A stretch of DNA of 37,690 nt, from assembly GCA_031263785.1 (NCBI GenBank), contig JAISFC010000072.1, forward strand, positions 1 to 37,690, written 5' to 3'. Source of the DNA: Clostridiales bacterium (lineage in GTDB: Bacteria > Bacillota > Clostridia > Monoglobales > WRBX01). The notes under the pieces are model-generated. The model made no database searches. It was not told the DNA's origin and saw only the letters and a program-made list of their open reading frames with translations. Positions 8,745 through 18,979 of this stretch are shown here, piece by piece. The position numbers were made by a program, and so were the translations under genes. Position 1 is the stretch's first letter. Each line of letters opens with the position of its first letter.

Positions 8745-8810
8745 TGTGGACTGCGCGGACGCATGAAGCCGCCCGCAACTAATGACCCTCGCGCGAGGGT
8801 AAGGATTTTC
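8745..8810 (-). promoter_or_regulatory. Putative structured leader of rpsF-ssb-rpsR
   Basis: Perfect 16-bp palindrome ACCCTCGCGCGAGGGT (8785-8800), then a GC-rich stem TGCGGGC...GTCCGCGCA before the SD. Confidence 0.45.
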
Positions 8811-8884
8811 TCACGATGATATTTTATAACAAAAAAAGGGATTTGTCAACCCCTAATTTTTGCAGTCCTAAATAAAATTTGTTT

Positions 8885-11800
8885 TTAATTGGTTTTTTGC
8901 AACAGACGGAATAAGATTACCACCGCTTCGGCTCGCGTTGCTCCGGCGGTAGGATTGAATGAATGCGTATTTTGAGCGTTAATAACGCCCTCCATCAGCC
9001 CGTTTTTCTGCACTGCCTCCACAGCCTCCAACGCCCAAGCGCCTATGTCGGTTTTATCCGCGAACTCGAAATTTGCGCTCGTTTCAGGTAGCGCGATTCC
9101 CTTATAATCTAAGTATCTTGTGATTATAACCGCAATTTCCTGCCTTGTAACCGTTTGCCCGGGCGCGAACAGGGAGCCGTCGTAGCCGTTGACAATGCCC
9201 GTGTTTTCCGCCCACGCGACGTACTTTGCAAACCAATCGTTGAGCGACACGTCGAGGAACGTTTCCTTGCCCTCGATTTCATCGCCGCTCATGGTTGCCA
9301 ACAATTTCACCATTTCTGCGCGGGTTATCGCTCTGCCGGGCTGGAAGGTGCGATCATCCATGCCGTCCACAATGCCGAGCGCGACCATCTCGTTAATCTC
9401 AGCCTCCGCCCAATGCTGCGCAATATCGGTAAAACGGGGAGTGGTATCGGGGGACGGAGTTGGACTATTGTCCGGCGATGGTTTGGGTGAAGGGGGCATA
9501 TTCCTGCCGCCGCTTGACCCGCCGCCGCCGCTCGAATTCAGCGTATATTGAGCCGTTACAATCAAGTCGCTTGTCACATTATCAAACGCCATATCCCACC
9601 CGCTGAATGTGTATCCCGCGCGGGTCGGATTTTCCGGCGCGGTTGCCGCTTCGCCGTACGTTATATCGGTTTCGGTCTTTAAAATCTCGCCGTCGTAATC
9701 CTTAAAATATACGGTGTATTTTGTCGCCCTCGCGGTAATCTCCGCGACGTCATTCTCCGTGATATAGCTGTCATTATCCATATCCGCCTTGTCCAATTCG
9801 TGTTCAGCCATAGTGCTTTCACCGGCGAGAAACGCCTGAATAAACGCCACATCGTCGTCGTCCGCGACACCGTCATTATTAATGTCGCCGACAATATCCG
9901 TGATGTTCGGCTCAGTATCAGACGCGCCGGGCGGTTGCAGATAATAATGAGGAATTATATCGCCGTCAAAGGAATAATTTAAAATTTTGAATTTATACAG
10001 GAAAAGGGCGGGGTCCTGGCTTCCCGCGAAATGTTGATAAAAGCCCGTGTCAGCCACAATGGTCCGCTCGTGAAATGTCACGGTTTTAACGGACAGACCA
10101 ACTTCCGCGCTTGTAACGCCTTCGGCTAGTTTAAACACATGCGGGTCGTTAGAGCTATTGACCAAAGCCATAAAAGACGCTTTTTCATCGGCGTTATGAA
10201 TAATATACGGGTCCTCAATCGTCCCCGAGCCCTGTAGAACTAACGCGGGGACTACTTGTATATTATTTAATCCGATAGTGTTCTTGTTGGTAATAACATC
10301 GTATTTCGTTTTGCCGTCAGGAGTTTGGTAGCCTTCGGGGATGTCAATTGAGCCGAATAAATATACTTGACTGCCGGAAAAATCCGCATGTCCCCGAAGA
10401 GTACGGCTTATTTCGTCACTGCCGATTTTCGCGTCCCCGTAATAAAAATCAAAAGAGTAGGTAATAACTTTATCAACACGAACTGATTGCTCTATAACGG
10501 TTAATTCTTTATTTGTAGCTAATAATCCGCTATCTCCAATAGGAATAATAGGACCGCCTGTATAAATCGGATCAGGATCATTTATTATTAGACCGCTTAT
10601 GTACCAACTAATACTATTCTTGCCATTTACCGTAAAACCCGACGGAACAGGCATGGCTACTGTGATTGTATCGGGGACAATTATGGAACCAAAAGTATGA
10701 TGGAAAACACTGACATAATTATATTCCGCTAAAATAGTGTTGTTGTCAGCGCTTTTGAACTGAAGATTTGCAGTGTCATGCCATGTGCCGTAATTGTTTA
10801 CAGTGGGGAAATTACCGTCTTTAATGTAGACGGAGCTTCCGAAAGATGTCCCTTCTAACTTATCACAAAGCGTATCCCACTCATCAATGTTGCTGATAAT
10901 ATATGGATTTGAGCCTGTACCCGTACCCGTTAACGGGATATCAAGGGCAAGTTTTAAAATATTGTCGCCGGGTGTCAGAATCGAATACTCATTACTGTAT
11001 GTATATGCAATAGTTTCGCCGTGATATTTGTAACCGCTTGGAACGGTATAAGATGAACCGCCTGCAAACCGGTCTCCATAAGGTATGTCGTAATTAGGAG
11101 GAATACTGTCGGGGCGAGTGCGTTGTACAGTGGACGCGACAGTCCTAAAAGAATTAAAGGTATCCACAACTTCATCGCCGTGTTTAAATATTATTCTGTG
11201 AAATTTAAAGTCATCGCCTGACGTTTTATCAACGATTAATCCGTCTGTAATTTCAAAGAATTTTTCCTTGTAGTTTCCTTTTTGAGTGTCTAAAAAAGTC
11301 GCCCACTGTTCGCTGTCTGAAATAATATAGGGATTTGCTTGTGTACCCGCGCCCGTTAAAGTTAAATCGCGGACTACTTCAAAGGTCGCGTTGCCGCTCG
11401 TCCAAACGACATTTCCGCCGCGATATAAATAACCGTCCGGGATTTTAACTACTGCGCCGTAAACTCTGTCTATATTGTTTGCCGTCATATCCACAGCGCG
11501 GACTTTGCCGACGCTTACGCCGTTATATGTAAAATCTGTGTAAACAAAGGATATTCCTGCGTTAGAAGGATGATATTCTAAGAGGTTGTCGTCTTCTATG
11601 AATACCTTACATGTGAATAATGAATTACCAGCGCTTAATAACGTGGATTTTACCGCTTCTAAATCACTGTCCGTAATGCCGCTTAAAGTGTAATAAAGCG
11701 TCTCGGAATCTTCTAAATGCGCAAATTCTTTATATGCTAATTCGTCAGCTTTTTCGCGGATTAACGTTCTAAATTGTTCGGCGGAAGTAATCACTATTTC

Positions 11801-11896
11801 CGTATCGGCGGAAACAGTAGTCGCGGGAACAATGCCGACTAATATACACACGCAAAGCATCACAACAACAATCTTTTTGGCAATTAAAAACTTCAT
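8885..11896 (-). CDS. Secreted surface protein with dockerin, InlB/Flg_new-type repeat and C-terminal SLH domains
   Basis: Signal peptide; dockerin-like pair DINNDGVADDDDVAFIQAFLAG / ADMDNDSYITENDVAEITARA; YTVYFKDYDGEILKTETDITYGEAATAPENPTRAGYTFSGWD; Pro-rich linker; SLH repeats FTDIAQHWAEAEINEMVALGIVDGMDDRTFQPGRAITRAEMVKLL. Confidence 0.88.
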   Translation of the reverse strand: MKFLIAKKIVVVMLCVCILVGIVPATTVSADTEIVITSAEQFRTLIREKADELAYKEFAHLEDSETLYYTLSGITDSDLEAVKSTLLSAGNSLFTCKVFIEDDNLLEYHPSNAGISFVYTDFTYNGVSVGKVRAVDMTANNIDRVYGAVVKIPDGYLYRGGNVVWTSGNATFEVVRDLTLTGAGTQANPYIISDSEQWATFLDTQKGNYKEKFFEITDGLIVDKTSGDDFKFHRIIFKHGDEVVDTFNSFRTVASTVQRTRPDSIPPNYDIPYGDRFAGGSSYTVPSGYKYHGETIAYTYSNEYSILTPGDNILKLALDIPLTGTGTGSNPYIISNIDEWDTLCDKLEGTSFGSSVYIKDGNFPTVNNYGTWHDTANLQFKSADNNTILAEYNYVSVFHHTFGSIIVPDTITVAMPVPSGFTVNGKNSISWYISGLIINDPDPIYTGGPIIPIGDSGLLATNKELTVIEQSVRVDKVITYSFDFYYGDAKIGSDEISRTLRGHADFSGSQVYLFGSIDIPEGYQTPDGKTKYDVITNKNTIGLNNIQVVPALVLQGSGTIEDPYIIHNADEKASFMALVNSSNDPHVFKLAEGVTSAEVGLSVKTVTFHERTIVADTGFYQHFAGSQDPALFLYKFKILNYSFDGDIIPHYYLQPPGASDTEPNITDIVGDINNDGVADDDDVAFIQAFLAGESTMAEHELDKADMDNDSYITENDVAEITARATKYTVYFKDYDGEILKTETDITYGEAATAPENPTRAGYTFSGWDMAFDNVTSDLIVTAQYTLNSSGGGGSSGGRNMPPSPKPSPDNSPTPSPDTTPRFTDIAQHWAEAEINEMVALGIVDGMDDRTFQPGRAITRAEMVKLLATMSGDEIEGKETFLDVSLNDWFAKYVAWAENTGIVNGYDGSLFAPGQTVTRQEIAVIITRYLDYKGIALPETSANFEFADKTDIGAWALEAVEAVQKNGLMEGVINAQNTHSFNPTAGATRAEAVVILFRLLQKTN

Positions 11897-12026
11897 AAAT
11901 TTCCACCGCTTTTCCTAATATGGTAAAAACACCTACTCTTTTATTCTATCACAAATTTAACTCAAAAAAATTAATGTCACAGAAACTTAATCGTTCTGTA
12001 ACATTAATGTAATATTTTTTTCAGAT

Positions 12027-14240
12027 TTATTTAGATATTTTAATCCCGTCGGAGTAATCAACGGTTATCGTATCGCCGTTTTTAATTTCGTTGGAAATGA
12101 GCATGTGGGTAATTTTGCTCTCAATTTCCTTTTTTATAACGCGCCGCATGGGACGTGCGCCATATTTGGGCTCATAGCCCTTATCTACGATAAATTCAGC
12201 CACCGCGGGCGTGAATGTGATGGTGATTTCCTTTTCCGCGAGCCCCTTTTCCAGCTCGGAAAGCATAAGCTCGGCGATGAGCAATAGGTCGTGTTTGTCA
12301 AGCGGATTAAAGTTGATGACCTCGTCAACCCGATTCAAAAATTCGGGGCGGAAAATATCCTTGAGCGCGGTGTCAATTTTACTTTTGCTCGTGGATTCAG
12401 CGGTTTTATTGAACCCATAGCTGCCGTCCTTGAGCGTTGAGCCGGCGTTGGACGTCATAACAATAACGCTGTTTTCAAAGCTAACCAGCCGCCCGCGCGA
12501 ATCGGTGATGCGCCCCTCGTCAAGCACCTGAAGGAGTATATTAAAGATATCGTGGTGCGCCTTTTCGATTTCGTCGAGAAGAATGACGCAATACGGATTC
12601 CGACGCACTTTTTCGGTGAGCTGCCCCGCGTCGTCGTAGCCAACATAGCCAGGAGGCGACCCGATAACCTTCGCGACAGCGTGTTTTTCCATATATTCGC
12701 TCATGTCAAGGCGAATTAGCGAGTCCTGCGTGCCGAATAATTCCTGCGCAAGCTGGCGCACAAGCTCGGTTTTACCCACGCCCGTGGGACCGACAAAAAT
12801 GAAGGAAACAGGGCGTTTACGCGGAGAAATCGCGGCGCGGTTCATTCGTACGGCTTCGCTGACGGCTTTAACCGCTTGATTCTGACCGATTACATTTTTT
12901 TCCAACCGCGCTTCGAGGCTCATCAACTGATTTGCCTCAAATTCGGTGATTTTTTTGATGGGGATGCCGGTCCAAAGCTCGATTACCTCGGCGACGTCCT
13001 GCGCGGAGATATACACGTCCGTGCATTGATTCTCAAGCTGCTGGATTTTCTCTATGAGGCAGCACTCTTTTATCTTTAAATCAGCCGCTTTTTGGTAGTC
13101 CTCGATGGAATCGGCGGAAACGGCGTTTTCCTTTTCTTTTTGAATCTTCGCCAGGTCCAAACGCACCTTCGCAAGCTCCCAAAGCTCTGTGTTATTGATG
13201 TTAATCCGCGCGCCCGCCTCGTCAATGACGTCTATCGCCTTGTCGGGCAGGAAGCGGTCCGTGATGTATCGTTTGGAGAGTGTAACCGCCGTTTTTATAA
13301 CTTGGTCGGAGATTTTAACTCCGTGGAATTTCTCGTAATTATTGCGTATTCCTTTGATTATTTCGATAGTTTCGTCGCTCGAAGGCTCGCGGACCATAAC
13401 GGGCTGAAAACGCCGCTCAAGCGCGGAATCCTTTTCAATATATTTGCGATATTCGTCTAGAGTAGTCGCCCCCACCACCTGTATTTCGCCCTTTGCAAGC
13501 GCGGGTTTGAGTATATTTGCGGCGGACATCGCGCCCTCGGCATCGCCTGCGCCGATTATGCTGTGCACCTCGTCGATTACCAAAATCACGTTTTTAGCCT
13601 CTCGCGCCTCATCAACGATGTTTTTCAGACGCTGCTCAAATTGACCGCGGAATTGAGTTCCCGCGACAATAGCCGTGAAATCCAGCAGATAAATCTCTTT
13701 ATTCAGCAGCTTGGGCGGCACCTTTTGCTCCACGATTTTAAGCGCCAGCCCCTCGGCGATTGCCGTCTTGCCCACGCCGGGTTCGCCTATCAAACAGGGA
13801 TTATTCTTAGTGCGTCGGTTGAGGATTTGCATGACGCGCTCAATCTCGTTTTCCCGCCCGATTATCGGGTCAATTTCGTGATTTTTAGCCTTAACATTCA
13901 AGTTCGTGCCGTATGCGGAAAGATGGCTGCGCTTTCTGTTTGCCTTCTGCTTGACTTTCGTGGCAGTAACCCGCGCGGGCTCGTTGTTTTGGGACGCGTC
14001 GCGGTCGTTATCCTCGATAAGCTCGGGCGAAAACGCGGACATAATATTCCTCATAACATCTTGGTCAAACATCTCAAAATCAGCGGTATTAATTCCCATT
14101 TTTTGCATTATATCGTCGATAGGCGCGATGTTAAGCTCGCGCGCGCAATTAAGGCAAAGCCCTTGGCTGGACTGTTTTCCGTTTTTTATTTCCGTGGCGA
14201 AAACTACCGCGATATTCTTCTGACAACGTGAACACAACAT
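12027..14240 (-). CDS. ClpE-like AAA+ unfoldase (N-terminal zinc ribbon, two AAA modules)
   Basis: MLCSRCQKN...[10 protein letters not shown] zinc ribbon; Walker [16 protein letters not shown] and [23 protein letters not shown] before ATG 14240. Confidence 0.92.
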   Translation of the reverse strand: MLCSRCQKNIAVVFATEIKNGKQSSQGLCLNCARELNIAPIDDIMQKMGINTADFEMFDQDVMRNIMSAFSPELIEDNDRDASQNNEPARVTATKVKQKANRKRSHLSAYGTNLNVKAKNHEIDPIIGRENEIERVMQILNRRTKNNPCLIGEPGVGKTAIAEGLALKIVEQKVPPKLLNKEIYLLDFTAIVAGTQFRGQFEQRLKNIVDEAREAKNVILVIDEVHSIIGAGDAEGAMSAANILKPALAKGEIQVVGATTLDEYRKYIEKDSALERRFQPVMVREPSSDETIEIIKGIRNNYEKFHGVKISDQVIKTAVTLSKRYITDRFLPDKAIDVIDEAGARININNTELWELAKVRLDLAKIQKEKENAVSADSIEDYQKAADLKIKECCLIEKIQQLENQCTDVYISAQDVAEVIELWTGIPIKKITEFEANQLMSLEARLEKNVIGQNQAVKAVSEAVRMNRAAISPRKRPVSFIFVGPTGVGKTELVRQLAQELFGTQDSLIRLDMSEYMEKHAVAKVIGSPPGYVGYDDAGQLTEKVRRNPYCVILLDEIEKAHHDIFNILLQVLDEGRITDSRGRLVSFENSVIVMTSNAGSTLKDGSYGFNKTAESTSKSKIDTALKDIFRPEFLNRVDEVINFNPLDKHDLLLIAELMLSELEKGLAEKEITITFTPAVAEFIVDKGYEPKYGARPMRRVIKKEIESKITHMLISNEIKNGDTITVDYSDGIKISK

Positions 14241-14274
14241 ATCAATCACACTCCTCATTTAAAGTTAAGTAATA

Positions 14275-14826
14275 CTACTGAGCCTTTTTGACCGACTTTT
14301 TAACATATTTGTCGTTGTATAACTCTATACATTCCATGATGGTTTCTTCGGCTCTCACTCTGCCTAAAATGTTCTCGACCTTTGTAAATTTGTTCTCAAG
14401 GTTTTTGTAAACCTCAAAAAAGTGCTTGATTTCGTTGAAAATATGAAGCGGCAAATCCGAAATGTCTTTATAGCAGCTCATGGACGGGTCGCCGAAAGGG
14501 ATAGCTATAATTTTTTCGTCATCATCGTCGTTATCTATCATTTTCAGCACGCCAATCGGATAGCATTGGACGAGCGTCATGGGCAAAATGGATTCCTGAC
14601 ACAGCACGAGAATATCCAGCGGGTCGCCGTCCTGCGAGAGGGTGCGGGGGATAAAGCCGTAATTAGCGGGATAATGCGTGGACGTGAAAAGAACGCGGTC
14701 CAAAATAAGCATGCCCGTGTCTTTATCCAACTCATACTTTTGCTTACTGCCCTTAGAAATCTCGATTACCGCGGTCAGGCTGTCGGATGTAACTCGAGAT
14801 TCGTCTAAATCGTGCCAGATATTCAT
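14275..14826 (-). CDS. ppa: Inorganic pyrophosphatase, family I
   Basis: VIEISKGSKQKYELDKDTG...YPANYGFIPRTLSQDGDPLDILVLCQ. Confidence 0.95.
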   Translation of the reverse strand: MNIWHDLDESRVTSDSLTAVIEISKGSKQKYELDKDTGMLILDRVLFTSTHYPANYGFIPRTLSQDGDPLDILVLCQESILPMTLVQCYPIGVLKMIDNDDDDEKIIAIPFGDPSMSCYKDISDLPLHIFNEIKHFFEVYKNLENKFTKVENILGRVRAEETIMECIELYNDKYVKKSVKKAQ

Positions 14827-14865
14827 GAATTCATCTCCGAATTTATATTAACTCCCTACATGTTT

Positions 14866-14894
14866 ATTGTATCATAACAATCGCTAAAAGTCAA
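14866..14894 (-). promoter_or_regulatory. ppa promoter
   Basis: Minus strand TTGACT-17 nt-TACAAT. Confidence 0.65.
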
Positions 14895-14908
14895 TAGCTA
14901 AATTGGTA

Positions 14909-14937
14909 TTGACAAAAAATGCCTCGAGTGATAGAAT
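14909..14937 (+). promoter_or_regulatory. Promoter of the GT4-CsaB fusion gene
   Basis: TTGACA-17 nt-TAGAAT; AGGAGG before ATG 14956. Confidence 0.7.
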
Positions 14938-14955
14938 CTATTTTAGGAGGAAACT

Positions 14956-17148
14956 ATGCGCAAAATTTTGCTGACCTTGATGGGAATGGAAATCGGCGGG
15001 GCGGAGACGCATGTGGTCGAGCTTGCCGTCTGCCTTAAAAAACGCGGGTGGGATGTAACGGTCGCGTCTAATGGCGGCGTTTACGAGGCGGAGCTTGCCC
15101 GCGCGGGGGTCGCCCACTTTTGCGTACCCTTGCACAACAAAAATCCGTTCAACATGTTTAGCGCGTATCGTGCCCTAAAACGTATGGCTATGCGCGAAAA
15201 ATTTGATATTATACATGCTCACGCGCGCATTCCGGCTTTTATTTGCGGGCTGGTGGCGAGGGCTTGCGGGATACCGTTCATTACCACCGCGCATTGGGTG
15301 TTTAAGGCGTATTTCCCCTTCAATATAATCTCCGACTGGGGCGAGCGGACGATGGCTGTCTCCAACGATATTAAGCAATATTTGATTGATAATTATAATA
15401 TGCCGGCGCGCAAAATTGATGTCACCATTAACGGGGTGGATACCGAAAAGTTCTCGCCCGGCACGGATTATAAGCGTATAGAGCGGGAATTAGGGCTGCA
15501 GCGCGGCAAGAAGCGGATAGTTTACGTCAGCCGCATGGACTCGGACAGGAGCGCGGTGGCGTTTATGCTTACGGACGCGCTTGTGATGCTGAAAAATCCC
15601 GATTTGCAAGCGATAATCGTAGGCGGCGGCGACGATTTGGAGCGGCTGGAAAGGTATGCGGGCGATGCTAATAGAAAGCTCGGGCGCAATGCGATAATTG
15701 TGACGGGGGCGCGGACGGACATCAACGAATGCGTAGCTTGCGGAGATATATTTGTGGGGGTGAGCCGCGCGGCGCTGGAGGGGATGGCGGCGGGAAAGCC
15801 CACTATTATAGCGGGGAACGAGGGGTACATAGGGATAATTTCGCCGCAAACCTTTGACGCGGCGTTTGCCACTAATTTTTGTTGCCGCGGCTGCGAGGAG
15901 GCGACGAGCGAGCTGCTTGTGAGGGATATTTCCGCCTTGATTGACGCTGATAATAAAGATATGAAGGAATACAACCGAAAATTGATTTTGGAAAGATATT
16001 CCATTGATAAAATGACGGACGATTATGAGCTTGCGTACCACAAATTAGGGCAGAAAACCGTGATTATTTCGGGATATTACGGGTACAGAAATATTGGTGA
16101 TGACTGCCTTCTTTCGGCGATTTTCGCCTCGCTCGACGCAAGCGGCTTGCCGATGGATATAACGGTTTTGTCCAGAAATCCGCAAGAAACGCAGAAGTTG
16201 TGCGGCGCGCGCTCAATAAGTCGATTCAACATCCTAAAGATTATTCGCGCCATGAAAAAGGGGAAGGGGAATAGGCTGCTAATCAGCGGTGGGGGGAGCA
16301 TTTTGCAGGACATAACAAGCACGAAATCGATTTTGTATTATCTTTTTATAATATCGCTTGCAAAGTGGCTGAAAATGCGCGTTTTCGTATATGCAAACGG
16401 CATCGGTCCGATTAATCTGCCCAAAAATCGACAGCGAACCAAAAGGGTGCTTTCTAAGGCGGACGCGATAACGTTGAGGGAGATGCGCTCGCTTAAAGAG
16501 CTTGAAATTATGGGCGTAGAATGCGGGGATATGAGGGTGACGGCGGACCCGGCGTTTTCGCTTGTCGCGTGTGGGAATGAGCGCGCGGAGCAAATTCTCG
16601 CGGCGGAAGGGGTTGCGCCCGAGGAGAAGTATTTTATTGTTGCGGTGCGCCCGTGGACGGCTAGTGATGTGGATTTTGTTGATAAAATAGTGTCCGTGTG
16701 CCAGGGGTGCCGTGAAAAATATGGGTTCGCTCCGCTTTTTTTGGTCATGCAGCCGTGCAAGGACAGACGAATCAGCCGTGATATTTGCGGGAAAGTGAGC
16801 GGCGGGAAAATAATCAACGGCAATTACGATGTGAGCGAAATCTTGGGAATTGTGTCAAAGGCGGAGTTTGTCGTGGGTATGCGCCTGCATTCCATTGTGT
16901 ACGCGGCGGCGCAAAGTGTGCCTTTTATAGGGATTGCTTACGACCCGAAGATTAACGCGGTGGCGGCTGAATTCAGCGAGGCGCTTTTGCATGATGTGGG
17001 CGCGCTTAATTCCGAAAATCTGCTGCAAGATATTGATTATATAATCGAAAACCGTGATAAAATCAGCAAGAAATTGGCGGCGGACGCGGCGGAAATGCGC
17101 TCCAAAACGAATGAGGACGGCATGATAGCGGCGGGGTTGCTGTCATGA
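14956..17148 (+). CDS. Fused GT4 glycosyltransferase / CsaB-type polysaccharide pyruvyltransferase
   Basis: N-terminal half GT4 (GMEIGGAETHVVELAVCLKKRGWDVTVAS...FVGVSRAALEGMAAGKPTIIAG); C-terminal half CsaB-like (VIISGYYGYRNIGDDCLLSAIFASL...LLISGGGSILQDITSTKSILYYL...GMRLHSIVYAAAQSVPFIGIAYDPKI). Confidence 0.9.
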   Translation: MRKILLTLMGMEIGGAETHVVELAVCLKKRGWDVTVASNGGVYEAELARAGVAHFCVPLHNKNPFNMFSAYRALKRMAMREKFDIIHAHARIPAFICGLVARACGIPFITTAHWVFKAYFPFNIISDWGERTMAVSNDIKQYLIDNYNMPARKIDVTINGVDTEKFSPGTDYKRIERELGLQRGKKRIVYVSRMDSDRSAVAFMLTDALVMLKNPDLQAIIVGGGDDLERLERYAGDANRKLGRNAIIVTGARTDINECVACGDIFVGVSRAALEGMAAGKPTIIAGNEGYIGIISPQTFDAAFATNFCCRGCEEATSELLVRDISALIDADNKDMKEYNRKLILERYSIDKMTDDYELAYHKLGQKTVIISGYYGYRNIGDDCLLSAIFASLDASGLPMDITVLSRNPQETQKLCGARSISRFNILKIIRAMKKGKGNRLLISGGGSILQDITSTKSILYYLFIISLAKWLKMRVFVYANGIGPINLPKNRQRTKRVLSKADAITLREMRSLKELEIMGVECGDMRVTADPAFSLVACGNERAEQILAAEGVAPEEKYFIVAVRPWTASDVDFVDKIVSVCQGCREKYGFAPLFLVMQPCKDRRISRDICGKVSGGKIINGNYDVSEILGIVSKAEFVVGMRLHSIVYAAAQSVPFIGIAYDPKINAVAAEFSEALLHDVGALNSENLLQDIDYIIENRDKISKKLAADAAEMRSKTNEDGMIAAGLLS

Positions 17149-17951
17149 AAAATATACTTGCGATTCACGATATTTCAAGCTTAGGGAAGGCGTCGCTGAC
17201 GGTGGTTATCCCGATTTTGTCGGTAATGGGCGCGCGCGTGTGCCCGCTGCCGACGTCGGTTTTATCCAGCGTCACGAGGGGCTACGGTACGCCGGAGATA
17301 GTTGATTTGACGGATTTTATGCGGCGGGCGAAGGAGCATTTTGCGAGGGTGGACGCGGAGTTTGATTGGATATACAGCGGATTTTTAGGCGCGCCGCAAC
17401 AGGCGGATATTATAATGGAAATGATTCGCAACCATGCCTCGGCAAAGGCGCTGATTGACCCCGTTTTTGGCGACGAAGGCAAGCTATATTCTACGATGTC
17501 TATGGATATGGTGCGGAAAATGCGGGATTTGGTGCGATACGCGGATGTTATTACGCCCAATTGGACGGAGGCGCAATTCCTGACGGGCAAAAAGGCGGAG
17601 GACCCGAGGGATGTGTGCCTGAGGCTATGCGAAAACAGCGTAAAAAAGGATAAAATAGTGGTTATAACCAGCGTCCCCAACAGCAAAGGCGATTGCGTAA
17701 ATACGGTGTTGTACGAGGCGGAAAAGGATGAATTTGAGGTTATTTACGGCGATTATACTCCGCATGAGTACAGCGGGGCGGGCGATGGATTTGCAAGCGT
17801 CTTGTTGGGCGCGCTGATTAAGGGTAATAGTCTTGATAAATCCGCTCAAAATGCCGCTAAATTCATTGCGCTCGCGGTGGAAGCCAGCGCGGGGAATAAA
17901 AAATGTGAGTTGGAAATAGAAAAAGTGCTTGACAGTTTGTTGGATATATGA
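17145..17951 (+). CDS. Pyridoxal/pyridoxine kinase-like (PfkB superfamily)
   Basis: [42 protein letters not shown]...[11 protein letters not shown]...[12 protein letters not shown]...[15 protein letters not shown]. Confidence 0.88.
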   Translation: MKNILAIHDISSLGKASLTVVIPILSVMGARVCPLPTSVLSSVTRGYGTPEIVDLTDFMRRAKEHFARVDAEFDWIYSGFLGAPQQADIIMEMIRNHASAKALIDPVFGDEGKLYSTMSMDMVRKMRDLVRYADVITPNWTEAQFLTGKKAEDPRDVCLRLCENSVKKDKIVVITSVPNSKGDCVNTVLYEAEKDEFEVIYGDYTPHEYSGAGDGFASVLLGALIKGNSLDKSAQNAAKFIALAVEASAGNKKCELEIEKVLDSLLDI

Positions 17952-17957
17952 TATACT
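17929..17957 (+). promoter_or_regulatory. rplS promoter overlapping the 3' end of the pyridoxal kinase gene
   Basis: TTGACA-17 nt-TATACT. Confidence 0.7.
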
Positions 17958-17986
17958 TTTCTGGTGTAGAGAAGGGACGTGCAAGT

Positions 17987-18334
17987 ATGAATGAGATTAT
18001 TAAAGCGATAGCGCAGGAGCAGATTAGAAGCGACCTGCCGGAGGTGCTGGTCGGCGACACGGTGCAGGTTTTTATTAAGATTAAAGAGGGAAACCGCGAG
18101 CGTGTGCAGATGTTCGAGGGCATTGTGATTTCAAAGAAAAACGGCAAGCAAATAGGCGCGACTTTTACGGTGCGGCGTGTGGCTTTTGGCGTCGGCACGG
18201 AAAAGACGTTCCCATATAATTCGCCGTCGATAGAGAAAATCAAGATTGTGCGCCACGGTCAGGTGCGCCGCGCGAAGCTTTATTATTTGCGTGAAAGAAT
18301 TGGCAAAGCAGCGAGGATAAAAGAGAAAATATAG
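17987..18334 (+). CDS. rplS: 50S ribosomal protein L19
   Basis: [69 protein letters not shown]; start at MNEIIK. Confidence 0.97.
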   Translation: MNEIIKAIAQEQIRSDLPEVLVGDTVQVFIKIKEGNRERVQMFEGIVISKKNGKQIGATFTVRRVAFGVGTEKTFPYNSPSIEKIKIVRHGQVRRAKLYYLRERIGKAARIKEKI

Positions 18335-18382
18335 GGTTTAGTCCGCGTGGGCGAGAAGTACCGATGAAAGGATGTCGTTGCT

Positions 18383-18961
18383 ATGGGTGAAAAGGTAAGA
18401 AAAAGTCTTACTGTCGAGGTTCTGGAATGGGCGCAGGCGTTGGTGCTTGCCTTTATAGTTGCATATTTGATACGTACATTTGTGTTCACTTTGGTCATGG
18501 TGGACGGACCGTCTATGCAGCCGACGCTTGAAACCAACGACAGGCTGTTTGTGACAAAGCTGCTATATAAGCCGCATAATGGCGATGTTATTGTTTTTAA
18601 GCCCGCGAATAATCCTTCCGTTCAGTATGTTAAGCGCGTTATCGCGGTCGGCGGGCAGGAGATTGACATTGACTACCAGAACAGCACGGTATACGTGGAC
18701 GGCGATAAATTGGATGAGCCTTACATTAACGAACAAGGGCTGCAAATGAGGGGAGATATGAATTTCCCCGCGATAGTGCCGGAAGACAGTGTTTTTGTTA
18801 TGGGTGATAATCGCAATAACAGCCGTGACAGCCGCCGCACGGAGGTCGGTTTTGTCTCGCTGGATTCAATAGTGGGGCGGGCGGTGTTCAGATTCTGGCC
18901 GTTTGAGAAATTCGGCGCGGTGAAAGCCGTGGGTTCACTTGCCGAAGTCGGGCAGTATTAA
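18383..18961 (+). CDS. lepB: Signal peptidase I
   Basis: VDGPSMQPTLETNDRLFVTKL (catalytic Ser), YVKRVIAVGGQ (catalytic Lys), VFVMGDNRNNSRDSR. Confidence 0.96.
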   Translation: MGEKVRKSLTVEVLEWAQALVLAFIVAYLIRTFVFTLVMVDGPSMQPTLETNDRLFVTKLLYKPHNGDVIVFKPANNPSVQYVKRVIAVGGQEIDIDYQNSTVYVDGDKLDEPYINEQGLQMRGDMNFPAIVPEDSVFVMGDNRNNSRDSRRTEVGFVSLDSIVGRAVFRFWPFEKFGAVKAVGSLAEVGQY

Positions 18962-18979
18962 GCGATATAAGGTGATATA

